DNA from: Bacteriovoracaceae bacterium
Lineage (GTDB): Bacteria; Bdellovibrionota; UBA2394
Direction: 5' to 3'
DNA length: 40,931 nt
Assembly: GCA_028287765.1 (NCBI GenBank)
Contig: JAQBPA010000137.1
Coordinates: 1-40,931, forward strand
Shown piece by piece: positions 18,367 through 26,818 of this stretch (positions within the stretch are counted from its first letter, which is position 1; the number at the start of each line of letters is the position of its first letter). The notes below the pieces were generated by a model, which was not told the origin of the DNA, made no database searches, and worked only from the letters and a program-made list of their open reading frames with translations. The translations under genes and the position numbers were made by a program.

Positions 18367-19719
18367 ATGAAAAGTGCTCGAGCTTTAAAAGCGAAATCTG
18401 GAAGTTCCAAAAAAGCGTCAATTAAGCCTAAAAAGGCACCATCCGGAAAGAAGGCCCCTGTTTCTTTCACAAAGAAAGCAGCAGATAAAATTAAAACTTT
18501 ATTAAAACCTACCAAGGCCGCAAAAGCGGAACCCAAAATTAAAGCTGTCTCTTCCAAAGACAAAGCAAAGCTTCTAAAACTCGAAGAATCTCGAAAAAAG
18601 GCCTACGCGAGTCCGCTAGAGACCTTGATGACGCTTTGGAAGCCCAAAGCAGAATCCTTTGAAACGGGGCTCGAAAAATTCTTTGAAGAATTCCCTCCGC
18701 AAGAAAAAGATGCCGAAGAAGCTAAAAAGGCAATTGTAGAAAAAATTCTCGCTCAAATTAGAAAACAACCCCTTTCGCAAGAAGTGGAACAGCAGTTATC
18801 TGAAAGATTTTCGAGAGATCGAATTCATAAAATCGGCTCCATTCTCTCGATGAAGCCCAAATCTCTTTTGAGATTGAATATTTTAAAGGGCGATTTGCTT
18901 GGATTTGAAAACTCAGGCATTGCTGAAGAACTCAAAATCAAGCGAAGTAAACTGAGCCCTTGGGCATTTGAGATTGGAAAGCCTGAAGGAATCGAACAGC
19001 ATCCTGCGTATCAACGAGGGCTTTTTGAACTTCAAGAGGAAGCCTCTCAAATCATTTCCCTTTTAGTGAATGCTCGTGCAGGACAAAGAATTCTCATTTT
19101 AAATGGCGGAACGGGTGACTCTGCACTGGCTATTTCAGCGATGATGAAAAATAAGGGCTCGGTTTTCGTTTACGATACGGACCCTAAGAAATTAAAACTC
19201 TTCAAAGAAAGAGCCGAACGCGCTGGAATCGATAACTTTCGAATTTTAACGGACAGCCAAATTGCCGAAGTGAAAGGTCTTGATGCTGTTCTGATTGAGG
19301 CTCCGAGTAGCGCACTCGGTCTTCTCGCCCATAACCCTGATTTAAGGCTTAGATTTTTTAAAGAAGAACTTCCTAGAATTCATAAACTTCAAGCAGCGCT
19401 TCTTCGCGAAGGTGGCCGAAAATTAAAGCTCGGCGGCTATATGATTTATTCCACTTATACGCTGACGAAGTCTGAGAACGATGAACAGGTCGACCATTTT
19501 TTAAGATCTTCGCACAACTCTTTTAGACCAGTACCGGTCATTCCTTATATTAAGGAATTTGTTCTCCCCTATGCTGGAAACTTCTTTGGGTTTACATGGG
19601 ATGAAAAAACGCTTTCAAGTTTTAACGAATTTGAACCGTATTTTACGCTCACGCCCGATGTGCACGGAACACCCGGCACGTTTGTGGCCGTAATTCAGCG
19701 CACCCGAATTAGTTCCTAG
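18367..19719 (+). CDS. RsmB/NSUN-like methyltransferase fold protein without catalytic cysteines
   Basis: The protein has 450 residues. Residues 1-75 are a Lys/Ala/Ser/Pro-rich basic tail resembling histone H1 or an RNA-binding tail. From about 210 the protein follows the RsmB/NOP2/Sun RNA m5C methyltransferase fold: FELQEEASQIISLL, a SAM motif region RILILNGGTGDSALA (241-255), and VYDTDPKKLKLFKERAERAGIDN for motifs II-III. Motif IV reads EAPSSALG where DAPCSGxG is expected (Cys to Ser at 314). Motif VI reads YSTYTLTKSEN where YSTCTLxxxEN is expected (Cys to Tyr at 364). Both cysteines needed for C5 cytosine methylation are gone while the surrounding motifs are intact. It is likely a catalytically dead RNA-binding paralogue, or an enzyme with different chemistry. 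The ATG has GAGGG seven bases upstream. It is divergent from the DUF255 gene. Confidence 0.8.
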   Translation: MKSARALKAKSGSSKKASIKPKKAPSGKKAPVSFTKKAADKIKTLLKPTKAAKAEPKIKAVSSKDKAKLLKLEESRKKAYASPLETLMTLWKPKAESFETGLEKFFEEFPPQEKDAEEAKKAIVEKILAQIRKQPLSQEVEQQLSERFSRDRIHKIGSILSMKPKSLLRLNILKGDLLGFENSGIAEELKIKRSKLSPWAFEIGKPEGIEQHPAYQRGLFELQEEASQIISLLVNARAGQRILILNGGTGDSALAISAMMKNKGSVFVYDTDPKKLKLFKERAERAGIDNFRILTDSQIAEVKGLDAVLIEAPSSALGLLAHNPDLRLRFFKEELPRIHKLQAALLREGGRKLKLGGYMIYSTYTLTKSENDEQVDHFLRSSHNSFRPVPVIPYIKEFVLPYAGNFFGFTWDEKTLSSFNEFEPYFTLTPDVHGTPGTFVAVIQRTRISS

Positions 19720-19760
19720 TCAAAAAATTCCGATACGGTGTAGCTTGGCCCTGGGGTTAT

Positions 19761-21245
19761 ATGGGCTGGTTAAGTTCTACCATTTTGATGGGCCAAGTTC
19801 TAATTGGCCAAGTGAATAATGCGCCTGCTCGCGATCATCTGAGTATTTGGATGGATGGGGTGTCGACGAATAAATACACTCAAAATAGTCCTCTCACTTT
19901 TTTTTCGAGGAAATACGAAAAAATAATTCGTAAGAAGTACAGTGTTGTGGATCAGCATTGGAAAGTGAACGCCTGGTTCCATTTTATCGATCAAAAACAC
20001 CTTCAGCCAGCGTTGAAGGGCGGCATATCTTTTCAATATTTGGGATATGAAATGTATAAAGTCGGTGGCCGAGACGAGCTCAATCGATTTATCGAACGAG
20101 ACCAAAGCTATGAACAGTTTATTAAAAATCCGTCCCGCGTCAAAAATTGGCTAAACAAAGTTCTTCATTCGCCTCTTAATATGGAAGAAGGATGGGTTTC
20201 GCTTGAAGACTATTCATTCCCTCCAGAACGTGAACCGCTCGCGTATTTACCTTCATCACTTCTCGCAGATATTTTTATAGATGAAAGTGAATGGATGGAT
20301 GCCAAGGATTTTTCTGTACCCATTCGTTTTGTTTCGGACGTGCTTTTAGATTCAAACCCCTATTTGGATCCAAAAGAATTTGAAAAAATATTAAAAGAAT
20401 TTCGGAATGCACCGACAACAAATACTCAGCTCACAAAAGATGGCGAGCAGATTAGTCTCACCTGGAATCAATGTGATTCTTTTCAAAAGATCTTTATAAG
20501 GTCCATCTATTCTGAGGAAGAGATCGTCGATTTGCTCATAAAATCTAATTCTGTAGATTTGGTAGAAAATGTTTTTGAGGTTCTTTATGAACGAAAACTG
20601 ACGACCTTAGGTGAAGAAAAAATTCTCGAATTTATTCGGTCCCCTGATGCCTCAGGAGAGAAATTAGAACGTATCGCGCAAGTTTTCAATAAACGTATGA
20701 ATGGTTTGTCATCCATCCTCTACGATAAAATTCAAAGTTCAACCGGCCATGCAAGGGACGAAATACTCAGTTTGCTCACCGCAATCGATCCAGAAAAAGC
20801 ACAACCCATTCTCAAACAGGATGAAAATACTCTCGTAGATCGGCTTATAAACAAAAAAGGCGATTTGTTTTACCCTCGCACTCTGCTTCTTGCGCTTGAA
20901 AAATGGAGTTCCCAAACAAAGTCCCGACTTTTAGAAGCGATCCGAAATCCATCTCGACAAGAAAACTTCACCGATGACGACAAGGCGCAAAGCGGTTTAG
21001 AAGAAAATTCAGTAATCAGTATTTACTATCTTATTCATGAGAGGGTGCCTGGAAGCGGGACAGCGATGGCCGAGTATTTGGCCAATCATCCAACTTCGGA
21101 TTTTGCACAATTTGAATATCGGATTCTTTCAACTGGTGATTTAGATGCCATTCCATTTCTTGAGAAATATCAGAAAGAAATTCCGGACCCACAGGAAGTA
21201 CAATCATTGATCGAAAGACTTCGTCAAAAGGCCTCAAAAAAATAA
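19761..21245 (+). CDS. Unrecognised helical-repeat protein
   Basis: The protein has 494 residues and I do not recognise the family. The N-terminus (MGWLSSTILMGQVLIGQV) is hydrophobic and could be a weak signal sequence, but it lacks a positive n-region. Residues from about 220 to the end read as repeated helical pairs, for example IVDLLIKSNSVDLVENVFEVLYE, EILSLLTAIDPEKAQPIL and IPFLEKYQKEIPDPQEVQSLIERL. These suggest HEAT-like repeats, a protein-interaction scaffold. The frame upstream of the ATG has no usable start before an in-frame stop at 19710. The ribosome binding site is weak (TGGGG). It lies 41 bases after the RsmB-like gene and may be co-transcribed with it. Confidence 0.7.
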   Translation: MGWLSSTILMGQVLIGQVNNAPARDHLSIWMDGVSTNKYTQNSPLTFFSRKYEKIIRKKYSVVDQHWKVNAWFHFIDQKHLQPALKGGISFQYLGYEMYKVGGRDELNRFIERDQSYEQFIKNPSRVKNWLNKVLHSPLNMEEGWVSLEDYSFPPEREPLAYLPSSLLADIFIDESEWMDAKDFSVPIRFVSDVLLDSNPYLDPKEFEKILKEFRNAPTTNTQLTKDGEQISLTWNQCDSFQKIFIRSIYSEEEIVDLLIKSNSVDLVENVFEVLYERKLTTLGEEKILEFIRSPDASGEKLERIAQVFNKRMNGLSSILYDKIQSSTGHARDEILSLLTAIDPEKAQPILKQDENTLVDRLINKKGDLFYPRTLLLALEKWSSQTKSRLLEAIRNPSRQENFTDDDKAQSGLEENSVISIYYLIHERVPGSGTAMAEYLANHPTSDFAQFEYRILSTGDLDAIPFLEKYQKEIPDPQEVQSLIERLRQKASKK

Positions 21246-21375
21246 AAATCCCGAGAAAAAAAATGGGGCGATGCGTCAACGTCTTAAGAGCCTCAAATTG
21301 TTCAAGAACTCAGCTCATTTTAAAAAAGATCACTATAAATTTAGAGTTTTGCCGATTGAATACCCTGAAGGAATT

Positions 21376-22503
21376 ATGAGCATTTCAGTTGGAAATTATT
21401 GGTATCTCCGGGGTCAATCGGTCGTTGCGAATGCGAAACGTTCACTTCAGTCTGACGTTGCGCCTTCTGAATCCATACTGCCGTCAAACCCTGAGCAAGT
21501 CATTTCAGGGAAGCATTCGATGCTCAATCGGTCTCGAGGAAGTGGGCTTTCAAACGTGCTCTCTTCGGCCCTTACACTCAATGGAGGTCCCCTTCAGGAT
21601 AATGTTTTGGGTGGATCAAATTTTCGTGGAAGTTTTCTCTCTCCGATGAATTTGCCGCTCGATCCGAGTTTAAATCCCTTACTGGACTCAAATACTACGT
21701 TAAGAGCGACGCAGACTTTAGGGTTTGGCGATAGAAATTGGGGCATCACCAATACGAAGCCAATCGACAATCCAAAAACTTTTCCATTTTCTACAAACGA
21801 TCAACTTGAATTAAATCTGATTACCGATGTCACCTCACAACCGGAAAACCAAGCTCTCAATCTTCGTGGTGCCATTTTTGATATTGCTAAAAATTTTACG
21901 CTTACTAATCAAAACGTTTCACAGGCCGATCTTCAAACCGAAATTGACAGCCATTTAGGGTCGGGAACCGCCGCTCTTTTTGGAGTCAATGTTCACGATC
22001 AGGGTGCCGGGCAAACAACTTTCTCTATCAATCAAGTGGAATACGATCGGCTCGGATCCGCCGACAAACAGACTTTTGACACGGCGGTCGCAAGCGTTAA
22101 TCAATTCTACGGAACAGTGAGTAGCAATCATGCTCTCTCCGGCAGTGACGTCACAGACACCTTAAATAATATTAGCTCACTTCTTGGAATGAACGGCGCA
22201 GCTCTTGTTTCGGATCTCAAAAGTTCCCTCAGTCAGCAAACCGACGTCACCCAAACGTTAAATGATTTCTATAATAATGCCGTCGATCTCGGTCTTTCTT
22301 CAAATGACCAATCGCAACTCAAATCCCTCGTTCAAAATTTACAATCAGCAGATTCTTCCAATGTCGCAAGCTTCGACTCCAATGCTCTCGTCGATAACTT
22401 TCAATATACCTATTCAAGTAATCGATACGGGCTTGCCTACGATCCAAAAACCATCGCAACTTATGCAGCACTTACGGCTAATACACTTTTTGATAATAAA
22501 TAA
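21376..22503 (+). CDS. Unrecognised Ser/Asn/Leu-rich protein
   Basis: The protein has 375 residues from the ATG at 21376, which has GAAGGA just upstream. A start at 21271 in the same frame would add 35 residues and cannot be excluded. The composition is striking: Ser, Asn, Thr, Gln and Leu dominate and cysteine is absent. Residues about 50-150 look disordered and glycine/asparagine-rich. The second half has short helices such as DVTQTLNDFYNNAVDLGLSSNDQSQLKSLVQNLQ, split here by polar linkers. There is no signal peptide and no domain that I can name. It could be an exported surface or structural protein using another route. It is separated by only 18 bases from the convergent GNAT gene. Confidence 0.65.
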   Translation: MSISVGNYWYLRGQSVVANAKRSLQSDVAPSESILPSNPEQVISGKHSMLNRSRGSGLSNVLSSALTLNGGPLQDNVLGGSNFRGSFLSPMNLPLDPSLNPLLDSNTTLRATQTLGFGDRNWGITNTKPIDNPKTFPFSTNDQLELNLITDVTSQPENQALNLRGAIFDIAKNFTLTNQNVSQADLQTEIDSHLGSGTAALFGVNVHDQGAGQTTFSINQVEYDRLGSADKQTFDTAVASVNQFYGTVSSNHALSGSDVTDTLNNISSLLGMNGAALVSDLKSSLSQQTDVTQTLNDFYNNAVDLGLSSNDQSQLKSLVQNLQSADSSNVASFDSNALVDNFQYTYSSNRYGLAYDPKTIATYAALTANTLFDNK

Positions 22504-22521
22504 TTAAAGTACGGAATTGAA

Positions 22522-22980
22522 TTAGTAGTCCGTCATCCATTCAAAAAGGTCATAACGTTCACTAGTCATTCCGAGCGCTTGATAGACAGCTTTTGCTTTT
22601 ACATTATGTTTCTCAACGTAAAGCCTCAGACCTCGAAATTGAGAGTTTTCGAGTCCAAGATTTTTTATTTTTTCATAAATTGATTTAAAAACTTTTTGGC
22701 CTCGTGCCTCGGGGCGCACATAAACCGACTGAATCCACCAAACGATTCCGTTTCTCCAGTCGCTCCATTCGTGGGTAATCAAAGTACTTCCAACAATCTT
22801 GCCATCCAGCTCCGCAATAAAATAATTTCCGCGATTCGGATCTTCAAAAACCCCGCCAACGCCCTTCAAACATTTCTGCTTTTCAAGCTCAATGCCTTCT
22901 GTCTCTTTGGCCATTGCCATCTGAAAGCTTGCGATCGTTTCCAAATCAGTGAGCTTTGCTTCGCGGATAGTCACCGGCAT
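22522..22980 (-). CDS. GNAT family N-acetyltransferase
   Basis: The protein has 152 residues from the ATG at 22980 (MPVTIREAKLTDLETIASFQ, a typical GNAT start). Motif A, which binds the acetyl-CoA pyrophosphate, is VYVRPEARGQKVFKSIYEKI with the R-x-x-G-x core slightly altered. Motif B is LRLYVEKHNVKAKAVYQALGM. The acceptor, whether a small amine, amino acid or protein terminus, cannot be told. The start lies four bases after the fabI stop, so it is the last gene of the fabI operon. A longer reading from 23088 would overlap fabI by about 100 bases and does not resemble a GNAT N-terminus. Confidence 0.85.
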   Translation of the reverse strand: MPVTIREAKLTDLETIASFQMAMAKETEGIELEKQKCLKGVGGVFEDPNRGNYFIAELDGKIVGSTLITHEWSDWRNGIVWWIQSVYVRPEARGQKVFKSIYEKIKNLGLENSQFRGLRLYVEKHNVKAKAVYQALGMTSERYDLFEWMTDY

Positions 22981-22984
22981 ACGA

Positions 22985-23752
22985 TTAAAGTCCCATGATA
23001 CTGTAGCCGCTATCGACGTACAGAATTTGACCGGTAATTCCTCGAGCAGCTTCTGACGATAAAAAAAGCGCAGTTGAGCCGACTTCATCGGTCGTAATAT
23101 TTCTTCGAAGAGGAGATTTTTCTTCTATTTTTGTGAGGATCGACCGAAAATCTTTCACACCGCTTGCGGCCAAGGTTCGGATCGGACCGGCAGAAATAGC
23201 ATTCACACGAATTCCGCGAGCTCCCCCGTCCGCAGCTAAGTATCGAACACAAGATTCAAGCGCTGCCTTGGCAACGCCCATCACATTATAATTGGGCACC
23301 ACTCGCTCTGCCCCGTAGTAACTCATTGCAAGAACGGAGCCCTTCGTGGCTTCAAGCGCGGGAAGAAGAGCCTTCGTGACAGCAACGAGAGAGTACGCAG
23401 AAATATCGAGTGCCGTTTGAAATCCTTTTCTAGAAGTGAATACAAATTCCTTCTCAAGATCCTCTCGGTCGGCATAAGCGAGAGAGTGAATAAGAATATC
23501 CACTTGATTATTCCACTTGTGCTCCACCGTCTCGGCTAACGCCGCAATATCTTGATCAGAAGCGACGTCACATTTGGCGATAAGACTCGCGTCCATCTCC
23601 TCTGCGAGCGGGCGCATTCGTTTTTCAACCACATCGATATAGGTAAATCCAAGCTCTGCTCCAGCTCCCTTCAGAGCTTTGGCAATTCCGTAAGCGATAC
23701 TGCGTTCATTTGCGAGACCCATAATCAGGGCCTTTTTTCCGTTTAAATTCAT
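22985..23752 (-). CDS. fabI: Enoyl-[acyl-carrier-protein] reductase (NADH)
   Basis: FabI (255 residues) performs the last reductive step of each fatty-acid elongation cycle. Its NAD-binding start is GKKALIMGLANERSIAYGIAKAL, with CDVASDQDI and DILIHSLAYA downstream. The active-site signature SYYGAERVVPNYNVMGVAKAALE carries the FabI-specific Tyr-x6-Lys arrangement, and AGPIRTLAASG is the substrate loop. Length and motifs are those of a normal, triclosan-type FabI. I place the start at the ATG at 23752 (MNLNGKKAL); the TTG at 23806 would overlap the upstream gene. It sits between a cyclic-nucleotide-binding protein and a GNAT gene in a tight operon. Confidence 0.95.
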   Translation of the reverse strand: MNLNGKKALIMGLANERSIAYGIAKALKGAGAELGFTYIDVVEKRMRPLAEEMDASLIAKCDVASDQDIAALAETVEHKWNNQVDILIHSLAYADREDLEKEFVFTSRKGFQTALDISAYSLVAVTKALLPALEATKGSVLAMSYYGAERVVPNYNVMGVAKAALESCVRYLAADGGARGIRVNAISAGPIRTLAASGVKDFRSILTKIEEKSPLRRNITTDEVGSTALFLSSEAARGITGQILYVDSGYSIMGL

Positions 23753-23783
23753 CACTTGTAATTCGCTGATCGAAAATAATCTG

Positions 23784-25022
23784 TCAATCGATGACAGTAG
23801 TTTCAACGATGGGATAATTTCCGGGCTTTAACGAAAGAAGTTCTATGTTTTCATTGAGGCGCGGAAAAAGAAAACAAAGCTTATCGAAGGTTTCACGGTG
23901 CCATTCGAGAACGTAAACTTCGTTTTTAGCAGTCACTTTAAAAGACGATGTCTGGTTTTTTAAAAAGTCGATTTCCCCAAAAAATCGACCCACCCCAAGT
24001 GTCATCGATTTCCCAAATCGATCCGTTCGTTCGCACTCGCCTTGAACAATAAACGACAGGCGATCGACTGGCCGAGCCTCATGCATCAAAACACGTGTGG
24101 GAGGAGGACTCACCGACAAACTATGATCAAAACAAACGACGAGCTCCTCCGACGTCAAATTCTTAAAGAGTTCGGATCGAAGAGCGATATTTAAAAAAAG
24201 GCGCTTTTCAAAAAACTTCCATATCTTCTCTTGGAGATTTTTGAATTTTTTGAAACTTTCGCTAATATTTTTTCCAGAAAATTCTAAAAGTTCTGTTTCT
24301 TCTTGTGCTCGAACGGTCGAACCTCTTTGAACTCCCGCAAGACAACTGACATCTCCAACAAAATCTCCTGGTTTTAAAATCTTTCGAACTCCGCTTTTTG
24401 AAAGTAAAAGAAGACTTCCACTGACCAAAATAAACATTTGCGCCGACGCTTTACCTTCTTCGTAAAGAATTTCTGAGCCGGAGAGCTTCTTCGTTTTGAC
24501 AACATCGATCAGATGAGCTGTTTCGACACTTCGAAGCGATGAAAACAATGCAAATTGATTCGAAGACGAAGAGCTCTCAAGCTGATTGCGAGGAACCTCT
24601 CCCTCCGATTCATTCTCTAACGAAACAGAAGCCGTAAATTCTTGAAACGGAGTAGGAATAGGAAAGTTAGAATCTTGCTCTTTCTTTTTTGGTCTTAAAA
24701 CTGAAAAAGTTTCGCTTATTAAATTTTTAAGCTGTTCTGATTTTTCTTTACCTGTCGCGATCTCTTTCAACCAAATCGAGAGGCTCATCGCATGATAAAT
24801 CTCGCCTTCTCGAACGAAACCCTCTCCTGCTAAAAACCCGAAGTGAATCGCCTTTGTAATATCCTTTAAATTTTTGTAGAGTTCGGCAAGATCCCGCGCT
24901 AAAAAACAGGCTTCAAGCGTATCTTCACACTTCACGAGCGTCTCTTTTAAGATACTAATCGCTTCCCGAATATTGCCGGCCGCAACCAGGGGATCTAATT
25001 TTTCCCAAATCTTTGTTTTCAT
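23784..25022 (-). CDS. Protein with two cyclic-nucleotide-binding domains
   Basis: The protein has 412 residues. Residues 1-105 are helical and TPR-like (NIREAISILKETL, DITKAIHFGFLAGEGFVREG). A Ser-rich linker (about 115-160) leads to two CAP-family cyclic-nucleotide-binding domains at about 165-275 and 280-395. The first phosphate cassette, PGDFVGDVSCLAGVQRGSTV, keeps the Arg (R233) but has Asp for Glu (D224). The second, VGRFFGEIDFLKNQTSSFKV, keeps the Glu (E350) but lacks the Arg (Ser at 360). Neither is canonical, so ligand binding may be weakened or altered. There is no DNA-binding or catalytic domain, so it is probably a signalling adaptor. Its ATG directly abuts the stop of the upstream small gene (TAAATG). 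Confidence 0.85.
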   Translation of the reverse strand: MKTKIWEKLDPLVAAGNIREAISILKETLVKCEDTLEACFLARDLAELYKNLKDITKAIHFGFLAGEGFVREGEIYHAMSLSIWLKEIATGKEKSEQLKNLISETFSVLRPKKKEQDSNFPIPTPFQEFTASVSLENESEGEVPRNQLESSSSSNQFALFSSLRSVETAHLIDVVKTKKLSGSEILYEEGKASAQMFILVSGSLLLLSKSGVRKILKPGDFVGDVSCLAGVQRGSTVRAQEETELLEFSGKNISESFKKFKNLQEKIWKFFEKRLFLNIALRSELFKNLTSEELVVCFDHSLSVSPPPTRVLMHEARPVDRLSFIVQGECERTDRFGKSMTLGVGRFFGEIDFLKNQTSSFKVTAKNEVYVLEWHRETFDKLCFLFPRLNENIELLSLKPGNYPIVETTVID

Positions 25023-25220
25023 TTACCAAGCCCTTACAAAGCGAGACGCGACGCCTTTTTTTTCGTCGACGCGAATCGTAAGAGTACGAAGACACTTCGG
25101 GCATCGGCCCCGGTATTCCTTCTCTTCGGGCTTTCGATAAATGCGCGTATAAACGCTGCAACAATCAAACTTCACGCCAAGATAAGGCTTTCCAATTGGA
25201 TTTTCTTCCTTCGACTTCAC
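25023..25220 (-). CDS. Small zinc-ribbon-like protein
   Basis: The protein has 65 residues from the GTG at 25220. It has CC in KFDCCSVYTRIYRKPEEKEYRG and a CPKC knuckle followed by a basic stretch, which suggests one small zinc ribbon. A start at 25280 in the same frame would overlap the divergent gpsA gene, so I favour the GTG. It is the first gene of the zinc ribbon, cyclic-nucleotide protein, fabI, GNAT series, with its stop codon joined to the next ATG. The function is unknown; small zinc ribbons often bind nucleic acid or proteins. The ribosome binding site is weak. Confidence 0.65.
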   Translation of the reverse strand: MKSKEENPIGKPYLGVKFDCCSVYTRIYRKPEEKEYRGRCPKCLRTLTIRVDEKKGVASRFVRAW

Positions 25221-25246
25221 TCTATTTATTATGACATTATGGCGGC

Positions 25247-26197
25247 ATGATGCAGCGCCGCGCTGAAAAAGCGATAACAATCATCGGTGAAGGACAATGG
25301 GGCTTGGCCTTGGGGTCGCTGTTTTCTGAATCTTTTCAGACGATAACCTATTTAAATTCTTCTTCTTCTGAGAAGGACTGGAAGAAGGCTTTAGATAAAA
25401 GGCCCATGGTGATTACGGCCTGTCCTTTTGCTGCGCTGCCAAAAGTTCTTCAAAGACTCTCTTCATTTAAAATTACTGCGCTCGTGAATGCCTCGAAGGG
25501 CATCGATCAAAAGTCGCTGATGACTTTTACGCGAATGACCAAAAAATATTTGAAAGTCCCGACAGCGACCCTTTCAGGTCCTACGTTCGCTAAAGAAGTT
25601 CTCGAAAAAAAACCAACCGCTTGCGTTCTAGCTGGTGAGAGCGCTTCGTTTGTCCGTGATCTCGCAAAAAAACTTTCGACAAACTATTTCAGAATTTATG
25701 TTAGCTCGGATCCCATCGGAGTAGAAGCTTGCGGAGCGATGAAGAATGTTCTTGCGATCGCATGTGGAATCTCTGACGGCCTTCGTCTCGGACAAAATGC
25801 TCGAGCAGCACTGCTTACAAGAGGACTCATCGAGCTGAGATCTATAGTCGAAAAACTCGGTGGCAGAGCCGAAACTGTTTTTGGTCTGGCCGGTGTAGGC
25901 GATCTTTGGCTAACCGCTACGGGAGATTTAAGTCGTAATCGAAGACTGGGCTTAGCTCTTGCAGAAGGTCTTTCCGTTAAAAGTGCCCTCAAAAAAATTA
26001 ATGGCACCTGCGAAGGTCTCTATACGGCAAAACAAATCTATACACTTGCGAAGAATCACCGAATGGATCTTCCCATCTCAGAACAGGTTTACAGCATCTG
26101 CTTCAAAGGCAAAGATCCGAAAACAGCACTCTTCGAACTTATGAATCGCGAACTGAAGTCCGAGGAGTCCAGTTCGTCGAAAGGTCGGAGAACATAG
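25247..26197 (+). CDS. gpsA: Glycerol-3-phosphate dehydrogenase [NAD(P)+]
   Basis: GpsA (316 residues) reduces dihydroxyacetone phosphate to sn-glycerol 3-phosphate, the backbone for phospholipids. The nucleotide loop GEGQWGLAL is at about 14-22. LSGPTFAKEV, then the catalytic lysine segment GAMKNVLAIACGISDGLRLGQNARAAL, and GLAGVGDLWLTATGDLSRNRRLG are all as expected. The start is either of two adjacent ATGs at 25247 and 25250. It diverges from the zinc-ribbon gene with 26 bases between them. Its last 59 bases overlap the 3' end of the convergent gene at 26139, and the Ser/Lys-rich tail (SSSSKGRRT) falls in that overlap. Confidence 0.95.
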   Translation: MMQRRAEKAITIIGEGQWGLALGSLFSESFQTITYLNSSSSEKDWKKALDKRPMVITACPFAALPKVLQRLSSFKITALVNASKGIDQKSLMTFTRMTKKYLKVPTATLSGPTFAKEVLEKKPTACVLAGESASFVRDLAKKLSTNYFRIYVSSDPIGVEACGAMKNVLAIACGISDGLRLGQNARAALLTRGLIELRSIVEKLGGRAETVFGLAGVGDLWLTATGDLSRNRRLGLALAEGLSVKSALKKINGTCEGLYTAKQIYTLAKNHRMDLPISEQVYSICFKGKDPKTALFELMNRELKSEESSSSKGRRT

Positions 26198-26780
26198 TTT
26201 CCCAGATTTTTAGTTCAGACTTAAAATCTCCCTTGAGAATTTTTCGAAACGCATCCCACTTGCTGTCTGCTAAGTTGGAATGAAGCTGAACCAGTTGAAA
26301 CTGCATTCGTGTACAAGAATCCATCACTTTTCCTTGAGAAAAAGTCATGTCCTCAACTCTTTTATCTCCTAGTGATTGCGCACCCACAACAAGTTGAATG
26401 AGCCATTCGAGGAGTGCGCTCATTTCTGTTAAACGATTCGCAGCTTCTTGAAATTTATCGGTATTGAGAAAATTCTCTAATTCATCGCAGTCCATTTGCA
26501 GTGCTTCACAAATACGAGGAGCAACCGTGAGTGACTCGCGGAAGAGTTCGTCGACTTGCCTTGTTTTGAGAACAACATCGCCAAGAATGCTAAATTCTTT
26601 TTTATTAAGTTCCTCTTCTTCAACTAAATCCACCGGTCGATTATCAATGATAATTTCCGTGAGCACTCGATCAGAAGGTAATCCCACGCGAACTTCTTCG
26701 GCTATTACCCCAAAGGTTTTGCTTGGATCAAATATTTTGATCTCTCCATCAAGTTGCAATTGTTTTTGGGTGGCCTCCAT
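26139..26780 (-). CDS. Unrecognised helical protein (possible partner of 26819-27187)
   Basis: The protein has 213 residues. The N-terminal ~65 residues are mixed and acidic (EIKIFDPSKTFGVIAEEVRVGLP, then NRPVDLVEEEELNKK). The rest is a series of amphipathic helices with conserved-looking Trp and Leu spacing, such as FQEAANRLTEMSALLEWLIQLVVGAQSLGD. There are no membrane segments, signal peptide or enzyme motif. The ATG has AGGAAAAGG just upstream. It follows the gene at 26819-27187 by 38 bases, so the two form a small operon. Function unknown. Its C-terminal coding region overlaps the end of gpsA by 59 bases. Confidence 0.65.
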   Translation of the reverse strand: MEATQKQLQLDGEIKIFDPSKTFGVIAEEVRVGLPSDRVLTEIIIDNRPVDLVEEEELNKKEFSILGDVVLKTRQVDELFRESLTVAPRICEALQMDCDELENFLNTDKFQEAANRLTEMSALLEWLIQLVVGAQSLGDKRVEDMTFSQGKVMDSCTRMQFQLVQLHSNLADSKWDAFRKILKGDFKSELKIWETMFSDLSTNWTPRTSVRDS

Positions 26781-26818
26781 ACCTTTTCCTCCTCTGCTAT
26801 CCGTGCAAATTTATCCGA

